Counted from the stretch's first letter, positions 24,327-33,984 are shown. The stretch is DNA of 64,000 nucleotides from Bacillus thuringiensis (GCF_022095615.2 NZ_CP155560.1:372001-436000), one strand, 5' to 3'. The notes: generated from the sequence alone by a model not told the origin. Numbers and translations: made by a program.

Positions 24327-26532
24327 ATTGATTTCCTCGCATTACATGAAGTTGTGAATCTATATGTTCAGCATGAATCGTTTGATTTTTCCATAGACGA
24401 TAATATTCACCTTTAATAAATAACAATTCTTCATGAGAACCTTCTTCTATTACCATTCCCTTTTCCATAACAAAAATCTTATTTGCATGTTGAATTGTAC
24501 TTAATCTATGAGCAATCATAATTACTGTAATTCCTTTATGCCTTAATTCTTTTAACATATCAGTAATCAATTTCTCAGTTGTAGAATCTAAATTACTTGT
24601 CGCTTCATCTAAAATTAAAATATCCGGATTTTTCAATAAAGATCTTGCAATTGCTAAACGCTGTCTTTGACCACCTGATAAATTCGATGCATTTTCTTCT
24701 AACAAAGTATCATAGCGTAACGGTAATTCACTAATAAAATCATGAATCGCTGCATCTTTACATACTTTTATAATTTCTTCTAATGTAACTTTATTATCTA
24801 ATCCAAATCGTAAATTATCATAAATTGATCCACTAAAGAAAAATGATTCTTGAGAAACATATGAGATACGATCTCTCAATGATGTTTTATTAATTTCTCT
24901 GATATGATAATCATCATAATGAATTTCGCCTTCCCTCGAATCATAAAATCCCATTAATAACTTTGAAATAGTCGTTTTTCCAGAACCACTTTCTCCAACA
25001 AAAGCTATTTGACTTCCAGAATCAATTGAAAAACTAATACCATTTAAAATATTTTTTCTAGTACCATAACGAAATGTAACATTAGAACATTTAATATTAC
25101 CGGATAACTTTTTAATAGAAACTTTATTAAATTCTTTCTCAGATTTTTCTAACTCTAAATCAAAAACTTCATTTAATCTTTCCCCTGCAACTAATGCCGA
25201 CTGCATAGTAGGTTGAATTCCTATTAAGTTCTCAATTGGATCTAAAAAATATGCTAAAAGTGCATTATATGTAATTAATTCACCAATAGTCATATTTCCT
25301 TCTAAAACTTGTATAGCGCCAATCCAAAGAATCACTGTACCCCCAATTAATTCAAGCCCCAATTTAATAGAACCTTGTAAATTAGATAACATTCCTCTTT
25401 TAAATACATGTTTTAATAAATTAACAAAATGACTTTCTGTTTGAAAAAACACTTCTTTTTCAGCATTATAAGATTTCACAGTAGAAATTCCATTTAAAGA
25501 CTCTACCAAATAAGATGTTAATTTAGCATTGCTCTCCATTTCCTCATAATTAATATTTTGATATGGCTTGTGGAATAACAAAATAATAATTATATAAAAA
25601 GGAACTAGTAAAAGCGTAACCCCAAATAAAATCGGACTATGTATATATAACAAAATCGCTCCAAGTGTAACCATCAAGGTATCAATCATTAATGTCACTG
25701 TTATCGTCGATAATGCATCACGTATCTTACCTGCATCCATAAAACGAGAAATAATTTCTCCTACTTTTCTTGTCTCAAAAAAATTCATAGGTAATCCTAC
25801 TACATGACGATAATATCCAAGCATTAATTGAACATCAATTCGTCTACTCAAATATAAAATCAAATGAGTTCTAAAATAAGAAATTAACACTTTAAAAACA
25901 TATAGTACAATAACCCCAATAGACACAACATGTAATGTCTGAAGTAACTGATTAGTTACAATATCATCTATTAAAAATTTAAAATAAAATGCTCCTAATA
26001 AACCAAATATATTAAAAAAAATCGAAGCAAAAAACACAGAGAATAATAATTTTTTCTGTAATTTTAACAAGGATAAAAACCTCACCAAATTTCCTTGTGA
26101 TGTTTTTCCTTTTTTAAATTTTTGACCAGGAATAAGTAATACCAAAACCCCGGTCCAAATCTTACTGAAATCTTCTAAAGAATAAATAACAAGACCCTTA
26201 GCTGGATCAGAAACATATACTTTCTTTTTATTTATTTTATAAATAACTACATAATGTAATAAGCCACCTGGCATATTAACATGTGCAATAGCTGGTAGAG
26301 GTAATTCATATAAAGCGTTTAATTCCTTTACTCTAACTCCCTTTGTATCAAATCCTAATCTCTCAGCTGACTCTAAAAGACCTTGCACATTCGTACCTTG
26401 TAAATCTGTACCCGCTATTTCTCTAATTTTAGAAATAGATATAGAAAGTCCATAATGTCTAGAGATCATAGCAAGACATGCTGGACCGCAATCTTTTAAA
26501 TCATGTTGCATAATAAAAGGAAATTTACTCAT
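24319..26532 (-). CDS. Peptidase-containing ABC transporter (PCAT) for bacteriocin export
   Basis: The 737-residue protein has three parts in order. The first is a C39 peptidase domain (1-140; QHDLKDCGPACL with catalytic Cys15, plus the HY pair in LLHYVVIY). The second is a six-helix ABC membrane domain (about 150-440). The third is an ATPase domain with Walker A GESGSGKTT, signature LSGGQ, Walker B ILILDEATS and switch His in IAHRLST. PCATs cut double-glycine leaders and export the mature peptide. The two precursors at 26995-27421 carry exactly such leaders and are on the same strand. Confidence 0.96.
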   Translation of the reverse strand: MSKFPFIMQHDLKDCGPACLAMISRHYGLSISISKIREIAGTDLQGTNVQGLLESAERLGFDTKGVRVKELNALYELPLPAIAHVNMPGGLLHYVVIYKINKKKVYVSDPAKGLVIYSLEDFSKIWTGVLVLLIPGQKFKKGKTSQGNLVRFLSLLKLQKKLLFSVFFASIFFNIFGLLGAFYFKFLIDDIVTNQLLQTLHVVSIGVIVLYVFKVLISYFRTHLILYLSRRIDVQLMLGYYRHVVGLPMNFFETRKVGEIISRFMDAGKIRDALSTITVTLMIDTLMVTLGAILLYIHSPILFGVTLLLVPFYIIIILLFHKPYQNINYEEMESNAKLTSYLVESLNGISTVKSYNAEKEVFFQTESHFVNLLKHVFKRGMLSNLQGSIKLGLELIGGTVILWIGAIQVLEGNMTIGELITYNALLAYFLDPIENLIGIQPTMQSALVAGERLNEVFDLELEKSEKEFNKVSIKKLSGNIKCSNVTFRYGTRKNILNGISFSIDSGSQIAFVGESGSGKTTISKLLMGFYDSREGEIHYDDYHIREINKTSLRDRISYVSQESFFFSGSIYDNLRFGLDNKVTLEEIIKVCKDAAIHDFISELPLRYDTLLEENASNLSGGQRQRLAIARSLLKNPDILILDEATSNLDSTTEKLITDMLKELRHKGITVIMIAHRLSTIQHANKIFVMEKGMVIEEGSHEELLFIKGEYYRLWKNQTIHAEHIDSQLHVMRGNQYE

Positions 26533-26704
26533 AACTTTCCACCTTAAAATTATAAATAATAAACATTCATTTAAAAATAAAAATCATTCCTTAAAAACAA
26601 ATAAAAATTATTTACTTTATTCTTTAATATAAAAAAACATAGATTCTTTTGAATTTTTATGTTACTTTTTTGTTATAAAATCTAAAAGGAAATGGTGTTA
26701 AATA

Positions 26705-26923
26705 ATGAATCCTATAATTGACAATGTTTTAAGCTTTTTTTTCAAAAGAAAATATATAGTAATATTGTTAACCATATTACTATTAACTACTTTCTTAGCA
26801 GAACTATTAGTAAATAAGAAATTTAACCTTTCAACTTTTGGAGGTACTTTATACTTCGGATCTATTTTAGGCTATTTTATAACTAATAAAAATAAATTAA
26901 ATGATAAATACAGTAAAAATTAA
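26705..26923 (+). CDS. Small membrane protein, candidate bacteriocin immunity protein
   Basis: A 72-residue protein with two membrane helices (about residues 16-32 and 42-58) and a basic, Lys/Asn-rich tail. AAAAGGAAATGG precedes the ATG. It lies between the exporter gene and the two precursor genes but on the opposite strand, with a strong bidirectional terminator behind it. Size, topology and place fit an immunity protein of a class II bacteriocin. There is no family match I can name, so the role is inference. Confidence 0.6.
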   Translation: MNPIIDNVLSFFFKRKYIVILLTILLLTTFLAELLVNKKFNLSTFGGTLYFGSILGYFITNKNKLNDKYSKN

Positions 26924-26930
26924 TAATGTA

Positions 26931-26971
26931 TTGATAAAAAAACTTCCTGAATAGGAAGTTTTTTTTATCAA
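26931..26971. terminator. Bidirectional terminator
   Basis: TTGATAAAAAAACTTCCT and AGGAAGTTTTTTTTATCAA form a long stem with A and T runs on either side. It can end both the + strand membrane-protein transcript and the minus-strand bacteriocin transcript. A separate promoter is then needed for the exporter genes, unless read-through occurs. Confidence 0.85.
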
Positions 26972-26994
26972 TAAAAATACAAAAAATACACTAA

Positions 26995-27186
26995 TTAACA
27001 ATCTTTACGGGATGTAATTCCACGCTTTTTACAAGTTTCCCAAGAACTTCTACTCATTTCATCCCATATTTTCAATCCCCATCCAACTGCTTTACCAACA
27101 TCTGTAGATAAATCTCTACCTCCACCATTTATTTCCATAAATTCTTTTTCAGATAATACTTCAACGTTATTATTTACTAAATTCAT
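26995..27186 (-). CDS. Double-glycine bacteriocin precursor, peptide B
   Basis: The ATG at 27184-27186 (site GGGGATA) gives 63 residues. The leader, MNLVNNNVEVLSEKEFMEINGG, has the ELxxIxGG pattern recognised by C39 peptidases. The mature peptide would be about 41 residues: GRDLSTDVGKAVGWGLKIWD, then a more polar part with two cysteines (WETCKK and the final KDC) that could form a disulfide. It follows peptide A after 25 bp in the same operon. An upstream in-frame ATG at 27249 lies inside peptide A and is not the start. Confidence 0.8.
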   Translation of the reverse strand: MNLVNNNVEVLSEKEFMEINGGGRDLSTDVGKAVGWGLKIWDEMSRSSWETCKKRGITSRKDC

Positions 27187-27211
27187 AATGTATCCCCATT
27201 CTATTTTAAAA

Positions 27212-27421
27212 TTATTTTTTCTTTCTTTTCCCAGCAGCTTTCCAACCATCTACTACTCCGCCACCAAATTTATACACTTCATTTCCTAATGCAATTACAC
27301 CACCTACAGTTCCAGCAACAACCCAAGGATTTACACCGCCATCAATTTTTTGAGTTTCATCAAAAGAAAGTTCTTCTACTGACATATTTTTTGTGTTTAC
27401 TAATAAAGATTCTTTCAACAT
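27212..27421 (-). CDS. Double-glycine bacteriocin precursor, peptide A
   Basis: The 69-residue precursor has a 29-residue leader ending in DETQKIDGG, preceded by the usual hydrophobic and acidic positions (SVEELSFDE). Cleavage leaves a cationic 40-residue peptide, VNPWVVAGTVGGVIALGNEV followed by YKFGGGVVDGWKAAGKRKKK. It has GxxxG-type motifs (GTVGG, GGGVVDG), an amphipathic helix and a strongly basic end. These are the marks of class IIb two-peptide bacteriocins. GGAGG (in CGGAGGTAA) precedes the ATG. I do not recognise it as a known named peptide. Confidence 0.82.
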   Translation of the reverse strand: MLKESLLVNTKNMSVEELSFDETQKIDGGVNPWVVAGTVGGVIALGNEVYKFGGGVVDGWKAAGKRKKK

Positions 27422-27990
27422 TAAAATTACCTCCGTTTTTTTGTAAAAATGTGTTTTTTTAGAATTAAAACAATTTATTAACTCTATATCTAAATGTTAT
27501 CATGTAATAAATGCAAAAATAGTCTATTATTTCAAAAAAATTACTGTTACAATTAAATTGTATTATTTATATATTTAACTTAGTGTAATGCTAATGAGCG
27601 AAATACTCATGATATAAATAGTGTGCATATATAAAGAAAATGCTTGTATAATAATCTATACTGCATTCCATTATTGCATGTATGCTATATAAATATTATT
27701 CTTTTTCTTAAATTAAAGCCTTCATTTGAATTGTTTTTTTATTATATCAATACTTCTCTTCTATTTTTGTGACAAGTTTGTAAAGAGTAAAACACAAGGA
27801 TTAAGCCTACTATTACTTTCAATATTCCTTTTTAAAAGCGGTAATCAAACTTTGTTCTTCTTCCTAAGAGGGAATATAACACAGAATATTCTGAACTGTA
27901 TTGATAAAACAACATTCCAATATTAAGTTTTTATGTAATTCAGTTTATACTTGAGATGCATTAAATAAAGCAAATAAGGGGGATTAATTT
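27422..27990. other. Upstream region of the bacteriocin operon
   Basis: A very A+T-rich 570-bp region that must hold the bacteriocin promoter. A 66-codon ORF (27726-27926) lacks a ribosome site. No regulatory gene (quorum-sensing kinase or regulator) is present, and I could not define an operator. Confidence 0.45.
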
Positions 27991-28416
27991 ATGAAAAAGT
28001 ACAAACTATTTCCAGTATTACTCTCTTTAGGTTTAGCGTTTGGTGTCGGTGGAGTTACTGCACTATCATTTCCTACAGGTGCTAGTGCAGAGGTAAAAGA
28101 TATGGGATCAGATACTCTATATGAAAAAGATGGTATTGAGAACGTAAAATTCAATGTTACTGGAGGATATGGGCATCTTAAAGTATATGTTAAAAATACA
28201 GGTGATTCTAATTTAACGGTTAACCTTAAACATAAGGGAACTAGTAAAATCAATATAGAAGGTAAAGAACTTAAACCGGGTGAGGAACTTGAATGGAACA
28301 GTAATAATAATTATTCACAAGGAGTTAGAGCTGGAGAATATGATTTACAATTACATAGTGGCAAAAAAACTTTAGAAGCCTACTATGCTTACAAATCATC
28401 TGATATTAAATGGTAA
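27991..28416 (+). CDS. Secreted protein, unknown
   Basis: The 141-residue precursor has a Sec signal peptide (KKYK, hydrophobic core, cleavage after GASA before EVK). It leaves about 108 residues of strand-rich sequence (VKFNVTGGYGHLKVYVKNTG, YDLQLHSGKKTLEAYY), which suggests a small beta-sandwich. AAGGGGGAT precedes the ATG. Similar small exported proteins are frequent in B. cereus, but I know no function. A weak hairpin with T run lies at about 28424-28450. Confidence 0.75.
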   Translation: MKKYKLFPVLLSLGLAFGVGGVTALSFPTGASAEVKDMGSDTLYEKDGIENVKFNVTGGYGHLKVYVKNTGDSNLTVNLKHKGTSKINIEGKELKPGEELEWNSNNNYSQGVRAGEYDLQLHSGKKTLEAYYAYKSSDIKW

Positions 28417-29236
28417 TAAATATAGAAGGCGGGTTTACCGTCTTTTTTTTTATATAAAAAAATTACTATATCATTTCAGGAAAATTTTGCGGGGAATGTA
28501 TTAAATATTCCTGCGAGTATACCGAATGTAGCCACTGGGTATTGTTATATTAAAAACAGGATTCTGAAGGAAATAAAATTGAGGTTTATCTTAATAAATC
28601 ATAAGACAACAAGGCTATAAAGCAAATTCTTAAGAAAGCTTTGTGGTCTTTTCGTGTTTCAAAGCTTCTTGCTATCCCCCTACTGATAAGAATTTTGCTT
28701 ATTGAATGGCTATCGAGTAGTTGAGAGAAGAAAAAGGATACCAATAGGTAATTTAATCTTAAATGTATAATAGTAAAAGAAATTTTTTAAAAGAGATTAT
28801 CTTTTTATTAAAAAGTATATAAGTACTATGTGGGGATGTGAATTATATACAACATTAGCTATTTGGAGTAACTACTTAATAGGTCATTATATTAAGTATG
28901 TTTAATCCTATATAATTTATCATATATTTGCATTAGAGCCTCCATTGGAATTTTTATCCAGTAAAAATCAAAATATTTTTTAAATAAATCGGTTTCACTC
29001 AGGTTTGAAAGTTTAATACATATAAAAAATTAGTTGTAATATAACGTATTTTTACCTAATAAACCTTTTGAATTCTAAATATTAACTGCAAAGTAATTCA
29101 TTTCATAAATTTTAAATTTTTGTGAACGTTGTTATTATTTTATACATTATTATTCCAATAAGTGTTGTGTTAATTAGTTATTTTCTGATAATATCTCTGT
29201 GTGCTCTAGTAATTTTAAAAAGGTGGTTTTTTCTTT
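28417..29236. other. 820-bp region without a recognised gene
   Basis: No ORF with a ribosome site is seen until 29237. Short protein-like pieces (for example 25 codons from about 28830) lack initiation signals. The region may be decayed DNA. Confidence 0.45.
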
Positions 29237-29377
29237 ATGTCAAAAATGTTTCATCAAATTGGTGATACGATTGAAAAGAGTATGTATTTTAAATCTTGTT
29301 TTTATATCTTAACAGGAGCTCTGCTTATTTATATGGGTTATATTGTAGGTAAGTGGGTAGGTTCTTTGGTCTTTTAA
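29237..29377 (+). CDS. 46-residue membrane peptide, unknown
   Basis: AAAAGGTGG lies 9-10 nt before the ATG. The product has a polar N-terminus (SKMFHQIGDTIEKSMYFK) and one membrane helix (CFYILTGALLIYMGYIVGKWVGSLVF) with glycine-rich motifs. It stands alone between gene-poor DNA and an MFS pseudogene. A membrane-active or regulatory peptide is possible, without proof. Confidence 0.5.
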   Translation: MSKMFHQIGDTIEKSMYFKSCFYILTGALLIYMGYIVGKWVGSLVF

Positions 29378-29558
29378 AGTTAATAAATAGTATTAAATAA
29401 AGCAAAAATTTTTAAAAAAGTGTATATTTTGATTAAAAGTGTTTTAATATAAAATTAACATTACATAATCCTTATATAATTAAATTAAGAAAAAATATAT
29501 TATACACGTTATTAGTTTTTAATTAGTTAGAAAGTCATTAATGAAGAAACACTTTTGC

Positions 29559-30806
29559 TCATAGTTTACGAATAGGACTAGTCAGCGCGATAATAACTTC
29601 AATGACCTTTGTAGTTGATGCCAAAATAAATATTGCAACCGGATTAAAATCGGAAATTAATCCACCTACTAGTGCTCCTAATGGCATAGCCAAACGAGTA
29701 AGCACACGTGAAAACCCTAAAACTCTTCCCTGCATATCGGTGGGGACTGTTTCCTGTTGGACGGATGCTACAATAATATTCCAGGCTATATTACAAATCA
29801 TAGCAAGACCAAATGAAATGCCCGGCGCAAGCCAATATTCACTCCATATTGCATAGATCAATCCAATTGCTCCCACAGCAAGGAGGGTTGGAATAAGGAT
29901 TCCCCTCTGAAATCGTTGTTCAAGTGGAATAACAATGATACTTCCTAAAAGACCACCTAACCCAATTAAAGTATAATTAATCCCACTTTCTTCAGCAGAT
30001 AGATTTAATGTGGAAAGTAAATAATACATAAGCCCACCTAATACAGCGCTAGCACCAAAGTTTTCGACCATTGCTTGAAGAGATAAAGCAATGTTAAGAC
30101 GATCGTTTATTAACCATTTAAGCCCTTCTCTCATATCATTCCCTATAGTTTGCAATAGTGTTTTTGCTCTATCTGTAGGTTTCTTCTTTTATGATTTCGG
30201 CAATAGTAATACAGCAACTAGAGTAGCTATAAAAGAGATGGTATTAATCCCACCTATTATAACAATTATAATACCGGCTAATGCGGGTTCTGCTAAACTA
30301 GCAATTTGGTTAACTATTTGGTATGCGGAATTGGCTCTTGTTAACGATTGACCTGCGATTTGTGGAATTACTGTAATAGTTGCTACGTCAAATAACATCG
30401 ATAGTACGGCTAAAATAAAAGAAACAACATATAGATGCCAGAGTTGAAGTATGCTCAAATTATACAGGATAGGAATTAAGGCTACTAAAATAATACATCC
30501 TAGATCAGCAACCCACATTAATTTCCGCCGATCAAAGCGATCTACTACCACTCCTACGATTGGACCAAATAAAACAATAGGTAACACGCAGATAGCAAAA
30601 AGCGAACTCATAATTATTGCTGATCCAGTTTACTTATAAGCAATCCAAGGAAGCGCAAACGTATAAAGGGAATCACCTATCCTAGAAATAAGTAAACCAA
30701 AAATAAAAATCACGTAGGTACTAGGAAAATGTGTAATTTCTGAAACTAGATTTCTGCTTTGTACATTCGGTTTCAACGATGAGTTAAAGTTGGTTTCTTT
30801 CTTCAT
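29559..30806 (-). pseudogene. MFS efflux transporter, broken by a stop and a frameshift
   Basis: The protein reads well from MKKETNFNSSLK (start at 30806). It has MFS_3/macrolide-efflux character (ISRIGDSLYTFALPW, VVDRFDRRKLMWVADL, GQSLTRANSAYQIVNQIASL). A TAA interrupts it at about 30630 (AYK stop TGSA), and a frameshift near 30187 separates the second half (GNDMREGLKWLINDRL, MQGRVLGFSRVLTRLAMPLG). Both parts end where one full-length gene of about 415 residues would. It lies next to a Tn3-family transposon end, which may have brought it in. Confidence 0.85.
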
Positions 30807-30929
30807 TATCGACTCTAATTTACCTCTTTTTTTAGTAGCAAAACTTATATTAACTGGCAGTGAGCCCCTTACTTATTAAATATTTGATAAGTATAAAATT
30901 CTTTAAAGTACAAAAGTATTCCTTCTTTT

Positions 30930-31588
30930 AACCAATTTTTCATTTTGCACCGCGTTTACGAGATTTAGCTGACTCAAAGCTTTACACGATAGGAAAATCT
31001 AGTGATTTTCCACAATTAGAAAAATTATTGCGCGGTCAAATCAATATAAATGTTATTCAAAAAAATTACGATGATGTATTACGATTAGCTCATTCTATTC
31101 GGAAGGGTACGGTATCTGCTTCTCTTATTATGGGAAAGATTGGTTCTTATGCTCGGCAAAATAGTTTGGCTACAACACTTCGTGAGATGGGAAGGATTGA
31201 AAAAACGATTTTCATCTTAGATTACATCTCAAGTGAAACATTAAGGAGAAAAATTCATCGTGGATTAAATAAAGGTGAAGCTATGAACTCTTTGGCTAGA
31301 TCTATTTTTTTCTGAAAACGTGGAGAGTTGCGTGAACGTGCACTGCAGGATCAACTTCAAAGAGCTAGTGCATTAAATATTATTATTAATACCATTAGTA
31401 TATGGAATACGGTATATTTAACCAAGGCGATAGAAGATAAAAAAGAGAACGGTGTCTTGCGGGAAAAACTGTTACATCATATTTCACCGCTTGGCTGGGA
31501 ACATATCACCTTCCTTGGTGAATATAAATTTAAATTTAAGCAATCAACTACATTAGAATCATCACGACCACTCCGAAATAAAGCATAA
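30930..31588 (+). pseudogene. tnpA: C-terminal part of a Tn3-family transposase
   Basis: The reading starts in mid-protein (APRLRDLADSKLYTIGK), continues through RKGTVSASLIMGKIGSYARQ, LATTLREMGRIEKT, and ends with HISPLGWEHITFLGEYKF, the usual Tn3 TnpA C-terminus. A TGA replaces a Gly codon after SLARSIFF (31313-31315). The first 700 or so residues are missing. The matching terminal repeat lies just downstream at 31643-31680, so this is the right end of a Tn3-family transposon. Confidence 0.88.
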
Positions 31589-31626
31589 AAGCCGAAATTC
31601 CTTAACGTAGGAAAATCGGCTTTTCA
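31587..31626 (+). terminator. Terminator after the Tn3 transposase remnant
   Basis: AAAAGCCGAAATTCCT/AGGAAAATCGGCTTTT with a short loop, starting at the transposase stop. Confidence 0.7.
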
Positions 31627-31642
31627 CCTTCCATAAAATGTA

Positions 31643-31680
31643 TTAGCGTGGGTTTTATGTCATTTGGTTGGCGGGACCCC
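31643..31680 (-). repeat. Tn3-family 38-bp terminal inverted repeat
   Basis: The minus strand begins GGGGTCCCGCCAACCAAATG and ends ACCCACGCTAA. This is the typical GGGG...ACGCTAA form of Tn3-family ends (compare Tn4430 with GGGGTACCGCC...CCACGCTAAG). It marks the outer edge of the transposon remnant. No partner repeat was found in the window. Confidence 0.8.
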
Positions 31681-31866
31681 ATTTAATAAAATAAAATTTA
31701 TTATTTGGATTCTATTTTATTAATCATGCGGTACGTGAAATTGTTAATGGCTTCTTGATTTTTGTTTCTCCGCCTAAACATTTGCATAGTATTTTATATG
31801 GATTTTGTGTTAAAATATAAGTAGAAAATTTATTACCATTGTTTATATTCTATTGTACGTAGCGTG

Positions 31867-31917
31867 AAGGACAAACCTTACGCCCAGTTAACTCGGGCGA
31901 GGTTTGTCCTTTTTTTA
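31867..31917 (+). terminator. Long hairpin ahead of the thioredoxin-like gene
   Basis: AAGGACAAACC...GCCC/GGGC...GGTTTGTCCTT followed by seven T. No gene precedes it, and the thioredoxin-like gene starts only 20 bp later. It may therefore be a leader attenuator or the end of a small RNA. Confidence 0.7.
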
Positions 31918-31936
31918 CTTTAAGGAGGAATTTACT

Positions 31937-32419
31937 ATGAAAAAAATCTACAAAATCGGAGCAGTTATAACAACTTTATGTGTTATTGGTATCACGATCT
32001 TTACTTTAACTAAAAATGAATCAGTCAAAACAGAAATAGTAACACCGGAAAAAACAATTGTATCTGCTGTAGATGCAGAAAGTGCATCAAAAAATATAAA
32101 AAATATTTCAAAAGAAGAATTAAAGCAAAAGATACAATCCCATGAAGAATTTATTGCGTATTACTATCAACCAACCTGCCATTATTGTAAAAAGGCTGCA
32201 CCAGATATCAATAGTATGTCAAATAAACATGATAGAACCATCTATCGCATTGATATCTCTACGCCGGAAAATCAAAGTGCCTTCCAAGAGTTCGACATTC
32301 CTGGTACTCCAGTTATTGTAGCTTACAATAGAGGTAAAGAAGTTGAACGCCTAGAAGGGGCAGTGTCAGCTGCTACATATGACGGATTCTTTGCGAGACG
32401 TAATTCGAACGCTAGTTAA
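31937..32419 (+). CDS. Membrane-anchored thioredoxin-like protein
   Basis: The ATG at 31937 follows AAGGAGG, giving 160 residues; the upstream in-frame start at 31904 lies in the hairpin. A signal anchor (about residues 7-24) is followed by a spacer. The thioredoxin fold has the active site PTCHYCKKAAPDI (CxxC) and the cis-Pro loop GTPVIV. It should sit outside the membrane and exchange disulfides. It is followed at 39 bp by the DUF418 gene, probably in one operon; the pair may handle disulfide formation for a secreted product, which is inference. Confidence 0.88.
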   Translation: MKKIYKIGAVITTLCVIGITIFTLTKNESVKTEIVTPEKTIVSAVDAESASKNIKNISKEELKQKIQSHEEFIAYYYQPTCHYCKKAAPDINSMSNKHDRTIYRIDISTPENQSAFQEFDIPGTPVIVAYNRGKEVERLEGAVSAATYDGFFARRNSNAS

Positions 32420-32458
32420 TATAGTGCTCGTTTTTCTTTGTAAGAAAGGGGAATTTAC

Positions 32459-33604
32459 ATGCAACAAAACGCCCGTATTTATTCTTTAGACATAATAAGG
32501 GGTATAGCCATACTATGTATCCTATTTGCTAATCTACCTACTATGACGGGACTAGATCCCTTTAACCAGGCCGGTTACTCCGATACAGATAAAGGGATTC
32601 GTTTTTTAATAGATTTGTTTATACAGGCAAAATTCTATACTGTTTTTGCGTTCTTATTTGGAGTAGGGTTTTATATCTTTATAAAAAATGCTGAAGTAAA
32701 AGGCTATTCAATGTATAAGCTGTTTAGCCGTAGATTGTGTATCTTACTACTCTTTGGTTTACTCCACTTTATCTTTCTATGGTATGGAGATATTCTACAC
32801 GCATATGCCTTAGCTGCCTTTGTCCTATTGTTCTTTTATAAGCGTTCTACAAAGCTTATTTTTATATTTGGCTGCATCGCCCTACTTATTAGCTATACAC
32901 TACATGCTATTTTATTTTTACAAGCAGGTTCTTCTATTTCTGCAGTACCAAGTTACTATCAATATATGTTTACTGGTCACACTACCAATCACACTGTAAA
33001 TCTATTTACACATTATTCACATCAAGTAAAAGCTCGTCTGTTCTTTTTAATGACCGAGGAATTCCAACAGTTACTAATAGGAATTCCGGAATATATAGGC
33101 TTATTTTTAATCGGTTTATGGGCTGGTAAGAAAGATATTTTTAAAAGGGTACCGGAATTAATAAAGGAAATTAGATTTATCCAGTGGAGTTCGTTATGCA
33201 TTTCATGTCTTCTCTCTTGTCCTATTATCTACTATTTTATAAAAATGGATGTCTATTACTCTCAGGATATTAAACTATGGATTCTATTTGGAGGGAAAAC
33301 GCTAGCTATATTCTATATTTGTACTCTACTTAGGGTTTGTGAGAATAAAAAATATATAGAGCGGCTGCAACCCTTTATGAACGTAGGCAAGTATGCTTTA
33401 ACGAATTACATTAGCCAAAGTATACTAACTCTTGTCATTCTTTCGTTGTACTTTAAAGATGTCTCACAGGTATATTACTGGCAACTATGTATCTTCGGGA
33501 TTTTAATTGTCTTTGTGCAAATTATGTTCAGCAAAATTTGGAGTAAATATTTCCGCTATGGTCCCATTGAATGGATATGGAGAAAAGGAATTTACAAAAA
33601 GTAA
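32459..33604 (+). CDS. DUF418-family membrane protein
   Basis: The 381-residue protein has about ten helices. It starts with the family hallmark YSLDIIRGIAILCILFANL and ends with the DUF418 block (MNVGKYALTNYISQSILTLVI ... GPIEWIWR). The YeiB/DUF418 family is of unknown function; transport or acyl transfer has been suggested. AAAGGGGAA precedes the ATG. It is probably co-transcribed with the thioredoxin-like gene. Confidence 0.9.
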   Translation: MQQNARIYSLDIIRGIAILCILFANLPTMTGLDPFNQAGYSDTDKGIRFLIDLFIQAKFYTVFAFLFGVGFYIFIKNAEVKGYSMYKLFSRRLCILLLFGLLHFIFLWYGDILHAYALAAFVLLFFYKRSTKLIFIFGCIALLISYTLHAILFLQAGSSISAVPSYYQYMFTGHTTNHTVNLFTHYSHQVKARLFFLMTEEFQQLLIGIPEYIGLFLIGLWAGKKDIFKRVPELIKEIRFIQWSSLCISCLLSCPIIYYFIKMDVYYSQDIKLWILFGGKTLAIFYICTLLRVCENKKYIERLQPFMNVGKYALTNYISQSILTLVILSLYFKDVSQVYYWQLCIFGILIVFVQIMFSKIWSKYFRYGPIEWIWRKGIYKK

Positions 33605-33727
33605 CCTATTTTTCACCAGTTTCATGCATTTAACTGAAAAAAATGATAAAATATCATATGAAAGATTAAAGATATATTTGTGATTGTAAAATGATGTTAT
33701 TAAAATTAAAGTGGTTCAAGTCAGAGG

Positions 33728-33749
33728 AAGGCACCTTAGGTGTCTTTTC
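33728..33749 (+). terminator. Terminator after the DUF418 gene
   Basis: AAGGCACCTTAGGTGTCTTTTC. The preceding 20 bp (GTGGTTCAAGTCAGAGG) nearly match those before the terminator at 11847-11870. Confidence 0.7.
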
Positions 33750-33813
33750 TTTATTAAAATATGTATTTTAACAAACCTTTAATACTTATGTATTAGATAA
33801 TAATATTATTTAG

Positions 33814-33865
33814 GGGTACCACCCCATCGCCATCAAGTTAAGAAATACATTCTTCCCCAAAACGA
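33814..33865. mobile_element. Solo IS231-type left end
   Basis: GGGTACCACCCCATCGCCATCAAGTTAA is a terminal repeat like those at 20491 and 34772, followed by a short leader remnant and no transposase. An intact copy starts 950 bp further on. Confidence 0.6.
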
Positions 33866-33984
33866 AAAAATGAGTTGTTTTTGTTACGTTACCAGTTCTA
33901 ACAAAGATTTGCTACGTTATTCCATTTTCCAATGTGTTTTTGATTTTTCAACTATATCTTCTTCAAATGATGAATGAAACAAAT

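Noticed and set aside
27726..27926. 66-codon hydrophobic ORF upstream of the secreted-protein gene
   Set aside because: No ribosome site before the ATG, and runs of Phe/Leu reflect the A+T-rich DNA; could be revisited if transcribed.
27984..28253. 89-codon minus-strand ORF
   Set aside because: Antisense to the secreted protein, whose signal peptide and ribosome site are convincing.
28830..28907. 25-codon peptide ORF (MWGCELYTTLAIW...)
   Set aside because: Protein-like, but lacks a ribosome site and a terminator; too short to support.
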